Assembly (NCBI GenBank): GCA_017412705.1
Contig: JAFPWS010000073.1
Coordinates: 1 to 47,549 of the forward strand
DNA from: Prevotella sp.
Lineage (GTDB): Bacteria; Bacteroidota; Bacteroidia; Bacteroidales; Bacteroidaceae
Direction: 5' to 3'
DNA: 47,549 nucleotides
The translations under genes were made by a program, and so were the position numbers. Shown in pieces: positions 41,117 through 47,549 of this stretch. The first letter of the stretch is position 1. Each line of letters starts with the position of its first letter. The notes under the pieces were generated by a model. That model was given only the letters and a program-made list of their open reading frames with translations, was not told the DNA's origin and did no database searches.

Positions 41117-41917
41117 CTATCTGCGACCTCCGAACGAGCGTCCGCCAGAGGTTGAGCGTCCTCCTCCACCGAAGCTGCCTCCGCTACGGCCTCCGCCAAA
41201 CGATGAGCCTCCGCTGTATGTACCACGTGTATTGCCGAACGTGCGACCGCTACTGTAAGTGGTTCGACCACGTGACTGTCCGAAGGAGCGTCCTGACGAA
41301 TAGGTCGTTCTGCGAATAGGACGTGAGACGTAGTAGCGTCCACCCCTGCCTCCACCGTAGTACCAACGCGGGCCACGGTAGCCGTACCAGCCTGTATAGT
41401 ACCAGGGACGGTAGTAGCCATAGTGCCAGGGCGAGTACCACCTGTAGTAGCTGCCATAGTACCAGGGGCTATCCCAGTACCAGGGGTCGTAGTCGTACCA
41501 GCCATACCAGCTGCTGCAGTACCAGGGCGACGACCAGCGTCCGTCGCGATAGCCGTCCCAGTAGGCCTCGGAGGGCGTATAGCAGTCGAAGCGGGCCATC
41601 TGCCGCGTGTACTTATAGTCTTCGGCAGACTCCTTGTAGGTTGAGTCAGGATAGACACCACGAACTGCCGAGAAGTCAATGATGTCGTTACCCGCAGAGT
41701 CTATCGGCATCACACTCGACCGCAACTGACGGTTGTAGTCGTCCACCGAGCGTGAGCTACCCGAGTAGTAGGTATTGGAAGGCATACCGTACGTCTTCGC
41801 CTCCTTAGCCTTGTTCTCCTTCGTAGGAACAAAGTACATATCATCGTCCTGCGCCACAACAGTCAGTGGCAGGGCTCCTGACAGGAGCAAGGACAGCATC
41901 AGCTTTTTCATCTTCAT
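41117..41917 (-). CDS. Secreted Tyr/Trp/Gly-rich low-complexity protein
   Basis: 266 residues. The signal peptide ends TVVAQ. A normal stretch (about 25-120) is followed by a segment made almost entirely of W, Y, P, G, S, D and R (YWDGYRDGRWSSPWY …), then a GGGRS-rich basic tail ending SFGGRR. Such proteins occur in Bacteroidales next to outer-membrane barrel genes and may be exported or surface-bound. No enzyme motif. TAATTTTG boxes at 41946-41953 and 41969-41976 (minus strand) are possible promoters. Confidence 0.82.
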   Translation of the reverse strand: MKMKKLMLSLLLSGALPLTVVAQDDDMYFVPTKENKAKEAKTYGMPSNTYYSGSSRSVDDYNRQLRSSVMPIDSAGNDIIDFSAVRGVYPDSTYKESAEDYKYTRQMARFDCYTPSEAYWDGYRDGRWSSPWYCSSWYGWYDYDPWYWDSPWYYGSYYRWYSPWHYGYYRPWYYTGWYGYRGPRWYYGGGRGGRYYVSRPIRRTTYSSGRSFGQSRGRTTYSSGRTFGNTRGTYSGGSSFGGGRSGGSFGGGGRSTSGGRSFGGRR

Positions 41918-42018
41918 TTCTCCTATGATTTATTGTTTCACGTTGCAAAATTAATACTAAATTTAGTGCAAAATTAAGGAAAAACCCTAAGATGCGGTAG
42001 GTTTTTCCCTATTTTTTG

Positions 42019-42026
42019 TAAATTTG
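42019..42026 (+). promoter_or_regulatory. -7 box of prmA
   Basis: TAAATTTG, 20 bp before the ATG at 42047. No clear -33 element. Confidence 0.45.
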
Positions 42027-42046
42027 CACCCAAATTTAACAATGCT

Positions 42047-42898
42047 ATGAAGTACTACGAAGTGGAATTCACGCTGGAGCCTTGCTCGCAAGATGCTCGC
42101 GACATCCTCTCAGCACTGGCTGGCGAGGCAGCTTTCGAAACTTTTGAGGAGACGGAGAACGGTCTGACGGGCTACGTGCAACAGGAAATGTTCGACCAGC
42201 CCCTGCTCGATGCGGTGCTCGAAGGCTTTCCCTTTGGGGACACCCATATCTTTTATAAGGTACGCGAGGCTGAAGACCGCGACTGGAACGAGCAATGGGA
42301 GCAGGAGGGTTTCGACCCCATCGTGGTCAACAGCCGGCTGACCATTCACGACGGACGCCATCTGCCCACGGAGACCACCCCGCTGAGCATCGAGATTGAC
42401 GCCCGCCTGGCCTTTGGAACGGGGACGCACGAGACCACACGCATGATTTGCGCCACGCTGCTCGACAGCAATGTCGCCGGCTGCAACGTGCTTGACTGTG
42501 GTTGCGGAACAGGCATTCTCTCCATCTGTGCCCTGAAGTTAGGCGCCACCAGCTGTACGGCATACGACATCGACCAGTGGAGCGTAGAGAATACACGCCA
42601 CAACAGCGTTATCAACCAGGTAGACAGTCGCATCACCATCCTACACGGCGACGCTACCCTACTCGACTCCCTGCAACAGCGCTTCAACCTCGTCATGGCC
42701 AACATCAACCGCAACATCCTGCTTCAAGACATGGAGCGCTTTGTCAGCGTTATGGCCCCCCAGGGCACCCTCCTGCTCAGCGGGTTCTACCAACAAGACT
42801 GCGCCCTGCTGCAGAGCAAGGCGCAAGCGTTAGGACTCACACTGCAGGACACCCGTCACGATGGCGACTGGGCCTGCCTCAGCTTCCGTCACTCATAG
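42047..42898 (+). CDS. prmA: Ribosomal protein L11 methyltransferase
   Basis: 283 residues. An N-terminal substrate domain (MKYYEVEFTLEPC) is followed by a linker and a Rossmann methyltransferase with AFGTGTHETTRM, VLDCGCGTGILSI (SAM loop), and VMANINRNIL (NxN-type active-site strand). It trimethylates L11. It overlaps the end of the convergent DUF2461 gene by 10 bp. Confidence 0.94.
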   Translation: MKYYEVEFTLEPCSQDARDILSALAGEAAFETFEETENGLTGYVQQEMFDQPLLDAVLEGFPFGDTHIFYKVREAEDRDWNEQWEQEGFDPIVVNSRLTIHDGRHLPTETTPLSIEIDARLAFGTGTHETTRMICATLLDSNVAGCNVLDCGCGTGILSICALKLGATSCTAYDIDQWSVENTRHNSVINQVDSRITILHGDATLLDSLQQRFNLVMANINRNILLQDMERFVSVMAPQGTLLLSGFYQQDCALLQSKAQALGLTLQDTRHDGDWACLSFRHS

Positions 42899-43602
42899 TC
42901 GTCGACCACCGAGTTGATGAAGTCTTGCATGGGCTTGGCAGCCTTGAACATCGGCTCAATCTTCTTCAGCCATTGGTCGCCCTCGAAGAAGCTGTCAGGC
43001 ACCCGATGCCAACAGCAGTAATTCTTCAATCGAAGATACTTAACGTACTGGTAGTCACGAGGAAAACCCGCCGGACACGTCTTCAGTTTCTCTAATCCGA
43101 AGCCCTGCTTCGTCTCCCACGAATCATGCTCGGAACAAGGCTCAAACGTGTCGGCATAGAACCTCAGGAACTCCTTGCTCTCCACACAGCGCAGCCACTC
43201 CTCCTCGTTGGCCATGATCTCATTCCTGCACGATGCCAGGATGTTCGTCGGAAGCCAGTAGCTGCCACAGGCCACCAGACAACCATCAGGCTGCAGATGG
43301 ACATAATATCCTCCGTGCAGCGACTTCTTGCCATGGGCCGAGACGTACGCTCCGAAATGGTTCTTGTAGGGAGACTTGTCGGGCGAGAAACGGGTATCGC
43401 GATAGAAACGGTACGTACAGTCCTTCACCGTCAGATGGGCCACACTGTCGTCAAAGCTGGCAATGCGTGCTATGAGCTGGGCAGTAGAAGCCTCAAACTC
43501 AGCCCGTGCAGCCTGGTACTCGTCCTTATGAGTCTGGAACCAGGGACGATTGTTGTTGGCCGCAACGGCACGCAGAAATGAAAAAATAAGGTTCGTATTC
43601 AT
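42889..43602 (-). CDS. DUF2461-family protein
   Basis: 237 residues. It begins FSFLRAVAANNNRPWFQTHKDEY and continues with FRDTRFSPDKSPYKNHFGAYVS-type motifs (RFYRDTRFSPDKSPYKNH), the hallmark of DUF2461/TIGR02453. Cytosolic; function unknown. The ATG at 43602 follows from the promoter at 43623-43653. Confidence 0.9.
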   Translation of the reverse strand: MNTNLIFSFLRAVAANNNRPWFQTHKDEYQAARAEFEASTAQLIARIASFDDSVAHLTVKDCTYRFYRDTRFSPDKSPYKNHFGAYVSAHGKKSLHGGYYVHLQPDGCLVACGSYWLPTNILASCRNEIMANEEEWLRCVESKEFLRFYADTFEPCSEHDSWETKQGFGLEKLKTCPAGFPRDYQYVKYLRLKNYCCWHRVPDSFFEGDQWLKKIEPMFKAAKPMQDFINSVVDDYE

Positions 43603-43614
43603 CTTTTTTCGGTT

Positions 43615-43653
43615 TTTGATTGCAAAGATAGTGATTTTTGTGTACTTTTGCAA
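43615..43653. promoter_or_regulatory. Interleaved divergent promoters
   Basis: Minus strand: TATCTTTG (plus CAAAGATA 43623-43630) with TTG (plus CAA 43651-43653) at 20 bp. Plus strand: TTG (43620-43622), a 20-bp gap, TACTTTTG (43643-43650). Each -33 lies over the end of the opposite -7 box, so the two polymerases compete for the same 35 bp. Confidence 0.65.
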
Positions 43654-43654
43654 C

Positions 43655-44869
43655 ATGAAATGGCGTTTTTTATGCTTCCTGCTCCTTATTGCAGGGCACA
43701 TCCATGCCGGCAACCGCATCTTTGTGCCTAATGTCAAGTCGCTGACCAGCGTGGTCAATGGCGACTGGCTCAACCGTCCCGTGATGGAGCTTAACAGCAG
43801 CGACCAGCTGACCGTCGGCTTCGACGAGTTGTCGCATAACTACCACCGTTTCGTCTATCGTCTGGAGCATTGCGGATGGGACTGGACACCCAGCGATGGC
43901 TTGTTCGAGAGCGACTGGATGGAGGGCTTCAACAACAACCCCATCGACAACTACCGCAACTCCTTGAACACCACGGTGCTCTACACCCACTACGAGCTTA
44001 CCATCCCCAACGACAAGTGCTGGCTGAAGATGAGTGGCAACTACCGGCTGACCGTCTACGACGAGGACAATGCCGACGAAGCCGTGCTGGAAGTGCAGTT
44101 CTACGTGGTGGAGCCTATAGCCAGCGTGGGTTTGGAGGTGACCACCAATACCGACATCGACCACAACAGCAGCCACCAGCAGCTGTCCATGAGCGTCAGC
44201 TACAACAACCTGCGCATCACCCATCAGGACGAACAGCTCCACACCGTGGTGATGCAGAACTGGCGCGAAGACAATGCCCGCAGGGACGTACGCCCCAACT
44301 ACATCAACAGCCAGGGCCTGACGTGGGAGCACAACCGCGAGCTTATCTTCGACGCCGGCAACGAGTTCCACAAGTTCGAGATCCTCGATGTCAGCCACCC
44401 CACCATGGGCGTCGAACGCATCTCGTGGGACGGCGAACACTACCAGGTGTGGCCCTTTACTGCACAGGTGCGTCGCAACTACCTCACCGACGTCGATGCC
44501 GACGGTGCCTTCATCATCCGCAACAGCGACATCAGGGAGGTTGACTACACCTGCGACTACGTATGGGTCAACTACGTCCTGCAGGCACCCTATCAGGGCG
44601 ATATCTATCTCCACGGCCACTGGACCACCGATGCCGACCAGGAGAACTACAAGATGCGCTACGAGGGCGCTCAGGGAGCCTACTACACCCAGCTCATGCA
44701 AAAACAGGGATACTACTCATACCAATACCTCACCCCCGACGGCAAGAATCCCCCCTCAGAGGGAGACTTCTATCAGACGGAGAACCGCTATCAGGCATTT
44801 GTCTATTATCAGGGTATTGGAGAGCGCGCCTGGCGCCTGGTCGGCTATCGGGCATTAGAGTTCCGATAG
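43655..44869 (+). CDS. Type IX secretion plug-domain protein (DUF5103)
   Basis: 404 residues. The signal peptide ends HIHAG. Typical motifs for the family are visible: NRPVMELNSSDQLTVGFDEL, YRLEHCGWDW, the Ig-like central part and YYSYQYL near the end. Members are periplasmic or outer-membrane proteins linked to the type IX secretion translocon plug. The ATG is only 5 bp after the -7 box, so its mRNA is probably leaderless. It overlaps the convergent regulator gene by 25 bp. Confidence 0.88.
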   Translation: MKWRFLCFLLLIAGHIHAGNRIFVPNVKSLTSVVNGDWLNRPVMELNSSDQLTVGFDELSHNYHRFVYRLEHCGWDWTPSDGLFESDWMEGFNNNPIDNYRNSLNTTVLYTHYELTIPNDKCWLKMSGNYRLTVYDEDNADEAVLEVQFYVVEPIASVGLEVTTNTDIDHNSSHQQLSMSVSYNNLRITHQDEQLHTVVMQNWREDNARRDVRPNYINSQGLTWEHNRELIFDAGNEFHKFEILDVSHPTMGVERISWDGEHYQVWPFTAQVRRNYLTDVDADGAFIIRNSDIREVDYTCDYVWVNYVLQAPYQGDIYLHGHWTTDADQENYKMRYEGAQGAYYTQLMQKQGYYSYQYLTPDGKNPPSEGDFYQTENRYQAFVYYQGIGERAWRLVGYRALEFR

Positions 44870-47304
44870 GCCTCTGGCGTCTGACGATATTGGTGGTAGA
44901 AGCTGGCAATGAAATAGTTCGGCGACACGAAGCCACACTTCTCAGCAATATCCTCTATCGACAGTTCCTTCTGCTTCAGCAGGTCGCGGGCATCCTGCAA
45001 CCTGAGCTTCAGTGCCAGTTGGCGCGGACTCTTGTACAGGTTGTAGGACATCACCTCATACAAACGGGCCAGATCAACCCCCGTCATATACGACAGCTGG
45101 CGCATGGTGACACGGGCACCCCGCAGTTCGCCGTTGACAAAGGGAACTATCCTCAGCATGGCCTTCACGAAGTCCTCGTCCAGCGTCTCCTGCACCCCGC
45201 GACTGTCATCCACCGATGACGCAAACGGTGTCAACACATCGCCTGACATGCTGTTGCAGCGCTCCGCAAAGTTCAGGATACGCTTCATCAGGTCGTCCTC
45301 CTCCGTGTTGCGCTTAAAGCGCAGGCGGGCGTTGCGCAGAGAACAGAAGAAGTTGGCTGTCAGCAATATCGCTATCACACAGCCCAGCAGGATGTAGATG
45401 CCCGTGGTGCGCCACCAGGGTTCCTCCACACGCACCGTCCATACCAAGGGTTCCTCTGGCCATGAATCGGGTGACATCGAGGCTTGCAACTCTATCTGGT
45501 AGTTTCCGGGAGGCAGTGCCGTCAGAGGCAGGTGCAGCAGGCCGCGACTGTCCACCCAACCTCCCGACTTGGCGTACGACAACACCTTCCAGTCATCAAA
45601 CACCTCTCTCACGCGCACACGATAGTACGTCTGTATGGGGCGCATATAGTTCAGTCCCGAGAAGGTCATCGACAGCGTGTTCTGGTTGTAGTCCACCGCA
45701 AATTCCCTCACCCTGGTGATGGCACGGTCCAGAATTTCCCTGCCATCCACCTTGACACCTGCGCCGATGAAGTAGCCGTTTACCATCAGGCGGACGAGCT
45801 TGGGGAAGAGACTCACCTTGCTTAGCTCCTTCTCGTAGAAGTTAGACGGATGGAAGACCACCATGTGGTCCAGCGACTGCATCACGATGGTACCGTCCTC
45901 CAGCTTCATGGCCCTGCCGTTGACAAACGACTCGCTGGGTACGTTGTCACGATTGGTATAGGTCTCTATATGGTGTACGCTGTCGCCACGGATATACAGA
46001 TGCGAGATGCCGAAGCTCGTGGCTATCCAGACATTGTTGCTGTCGTCCTCTATCACGCTGTGCACCATCTCGTTCAGCAAGCCGTCTTTACAGGTGAACG
46101 ACTTCACCTTGCTGCTTCCGGGCTTCTTCAGATACAAGCCCGTATACGTTCCGGTCCACGTCCATCCGCGACTGTCCTTGTATTTACAGTTGACACGGCG
46201 TGGCAGAGGCTCAGAGGCCGGAAGACGGTCCAGCATGTTCGAATACTCCAATGCCTCGGGCTCGTCCCAGGTATAGCAGACAAAGGGAATCTTGAACGGT
46301 CGCGAGTACAGTACTCCGCGTTTCTCCGTACCCAGCCACATGCCACCCTGACGGTCGAAGCTGATGGTGTTGATGTCCGTGCATAGCGTCCCGCCCCTCG
46401 TCAGGTGCAAATTCTCTATATGCTCCGTTTCGCCCGACATGATGTTGTAGGTCCAATAGCCATACTCCGAGCCAATATACAGCTTATGACGGTTCCTCAC
46501 CATGTTGTTCAGGTGGTAAGGCGTCTCCAGCAGTTTCTCCCATCGGCGCCTCCCAATGTCAAAGCGCAACAGGACAGCCTCCTTCTCACCATTGCGAATC
46601 TGGTAGTACAGGTTGCTGTCGGGATAGATTACTGACGAGTTTGTATAGCGCGAAGCCTCGGCAGGCTCCAGCGCCGTGCAGTCATACTGGTGGCGACCCG
46701 TCTCCAGGTCATAGACCGACACCACGCTGTTGGCAAAGAACTGCAGCAGCTGCTTATTGTTGTACACACCCACGTCCTGCAGCTCTTCCTTCAGCCTTAC
46801 AGGCAGCGTCTTCTTGGCATTCACGCCATAAAGCTCACGTCCCGACAACACCCACAGATGGCTGTTGACGTCGCCGAACATGTCGTCCACAGGCTGCTTC
46901 ACACCCAGGCTCTTCATCACGCTGTCCACATTCACGACGAAGCGCTCCGTCATCAGGTCCACACACGTCACCGACCGCTTGTCCTTCAGCCACAGATGGT
47001 GGAAGCGGTCAAAGTAGAGGTGGTAGTGTCCGTTGTACTTCGGTAGCGGGAAAACGTTCTCCGGCCTGGGGTCTATATGCGTAAAGGCATCACCGTCGTA
47101 GAAATTCACGTGTCCTATGGTTGTAATCACCATACGCCCCGTCTTGGTACACGTAATGGTCTGGGCACTGTTGTCAGCCAGACCATTAGAGGCGTCAAAC
47201 GAGAAGAACAGCCGTTCCAGCTTAGGGCCGGCAACAGCACCGGCATTTGCCAGAGAGATGCCGGCAAGCAGCAAGCACAACTTGATGGTAAGGTTTCTTC
47301 TCAT
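44845..47304 (-). CDS. Membrane propeller-sensor AraC-type regulator
   Basis: 819 residues. Signal peptide (IKLCLLLAGISLANA), a two-component-regulator-type beta-propeller (about 30-560: NGLADNSAQTI, DRQGGMWLGTEKRGVL, DSRGWTWTGTYTGLYL, DDSNNVWIATSFGISHL), a Y_Y_Y-like domain (about 570-655), one membrane helix (GIYILLGCVIAILLTANFF) and a C-terminal AraC HTH (MRQLSYMTGVDLARLYEVM and IAEKCGFVSPNYFIASFY). It has the outline of hybrid two-component regulators but without histidine kinase or receiver, so the signal must pass straight to the DNA-binding domain. Start MRRNLTIKL at 47304. Confidence 0.88.
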   Translation of the reverse strand: MRRNLTIKLCLLLAGISLANAGAVAGPKLERLFFSFDASNGLADNSAQTITCTKTGRMVITTIGHVNFYDGDAFTHIDPRPENVFPLPKYNGHYHLYFDRFHHLWLKDKRSVTCVDLMTERFVVNVDSVMKSLGVKQPVDDMFGDVNSHLWVLSGRELYGVNAKKTLPVRLKEELQDVGVYNNKQLLQFFANSVVSVYDLETGRHQYDCTALEPAEASRYTNSSVIYPDSNLYYQIRNGEKEAVLLRFDIGRRRWEKLLETPYHLNNMVRNRHKLYIGSEYGYWTYNIMSGETEHIENLHLTRGGTLCTDINTISFDRQGGMWLGTEKRGVLYSRPFKIPFVCYTWDEPEALEYSNMLDRLPASEPLPRRVNCKYKDSRGWTWTGTYTGLYLKKPGSSKVKSFTCKDGLLNEMVHSVIEDDSNNVWIATSFGISHLYIRGDSVHHIETYTNRDNVPSESFVNGRAMKLEDGTIVMQSLDHMVVFHPSNFYEKELSKVSLFPKLVRLMVNGYFIGAGVKVDGREILDRAITRVREFAVDYNQNTLSMTFSGLNYMRPIQTYYRVRVREVFDDWKVLSYAKSGGWVDSRGLLHLPLTALPPGNYQIELQASMSPDSWPEEPLVWTVRVEEPWWRTTGIYILLGCVIAILLTANFFCSLRNARLRFKRNTEEDDLMKRILNFAERCNSMSGDVLTPFASSVDDSRGVQETLDEDFVKAMLRIVPFVNGELRGARVTMRQLSYMTGVDLARLYEVMSYNLYKSPRQLALKLRLQDARDLLKQKELSIEDIAEKCGFVSPNYFIASFYHQYRQTPEAYRNSNAR

Positions 47305-47336
47305 CAGGATTTCAGTCTTTTCTTCCAGTTTTTCTG

Positions 47337-47344
47337 CAAATTTA
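47337..47344 (-). promoter_or_regulatory. -7 box of the propeller-AraC gene
   Basis: TAAATTTG on the minus strand, 33 bp before the ATG. The -33 element is weak (ATTG with a 22-bp gap). Confidence 0.4.
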
Positions 47345-47416
47345 CAGCATTTCCGTAAGAAACAGTCAATAACACCCTGAAAATTAGGCTTTTTTTTCAT
47401 TTCAGGACGCAACCAA

Positions 47417-47448
47417 AAATACCCCTGTCCTCGCGGACGGGGGTATTT
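47417..47448 (-). terminator. Terminator of a gene beyond the right edge
   Basis: AAATACCCCTGTCC and GGACGGGGGTATTT form a 14-bp stem with one mismatch and a 4-nt loop. On the minus strand it is followed by TTTTTGG, so it probably ends a minus-strand transcript entering from outside the window. The last 100 bases hold no supported gene. Confidence 0.65.
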
Positions 47449-47549
47449 CCTTATGAAAAAACAGAAGAAAATTGAAGAATCGTTCAAAGATGATGAACAA
47501 AACGATTTTCAAAAGTAGAGTGGGCCGTGGCCCATGCAACTGGTGGTGC

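Noticed and set aside
43670-44701. 343-codon frame antisense to the T9SS plug-domain gene
   Set aside because: Val/His-rich shadow of the real gene, no promoter or domain.
47453-47518. 21-codon ORF after the last hairpin
   Set aside because: No promoter, Lys/Glu-rich and too short to support.

Overview
The window reads as chromosome of a Bacteroidales bacterium, most likely a Prevotella/Segatella relative. Evidence is the Bacteroidetes promoter signature (TTTG, 19-21 bp gap, TAnnTTTG, usually TACCTTTG or TATCTTTG) in front of many genes, a SusC/SusD pair, GldE, a type IX secretion plug-domain protein, pyruvate phosphate dikinase, and operon orders known from this phylum (SPOR protein-ruvX-def-TPR-thrS). 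No species call is possible by eye.

Layout. 1-2.8 kb: gene-poor left edge, a small gene with a good promoter, and a tyrosine recombinase with direct repeats beside its start, so probably the edge of an integrated element. 2.8-13.6 kb: housekeeping and surface genes (ppdK, an NhaC-type antiporter, a GH25 lysozyme, a clostripain-type lipoprotein protease, gldE, ssb), four tRNA genes and greA. 13.7-21.6 kb: an all-minus-strand defence island. 21.6-22.3 kb: gene-free but highly structured DNA. 22.3-30.2 kb: an XRE-cupin regulator with an acyl-CoA synthetase, tRNA-Arg, a covarying 84-bp tandem repeat, susC-susD and an rRNA methyltransferase. 30.2-47.3 kb: translation, envelope and cell-wall genes (thrS, TPR, def, ruvX, SPOR, YtxH/holin-X trio, MBL hydrolase, murB, outer-membrane protein, prmA), a T9SS plug-domain protein and a membrane-spanning propeller-AraC regulator.

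The defence island is the main find. An MmeI/YeeA-like adenine methyltransferase whose N-terminal nuclease motif looks lost, an SF2 helicase and a GIY-YIG protein (split in two overlapping ORFs) form a backbone that resembles, from memory, Bacillus subtilis yeeA-yeeB-yeeC. Two accessory modules are spliced into it: an MntA/HepT toxin-antitoxin pair and a polyvalent-type protein kinase. Each module starts with the same ~50-bp promoter block, which overlaps the last codons of the upstream ORF, and ends with the same 28-bp direct repeat. A third repeat copy lies upstream of the methyltransferase, next to two strong RNA stem-loops whose wobble pairs favour the minus strand and which carry a fourth, inverted variant of the repeat. 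This looks like a cassette-style way of adding genes to a restriction-like locus. The repeats, promoters and frames are read from the sequence; the cassette mechanism and the defence role are inference.
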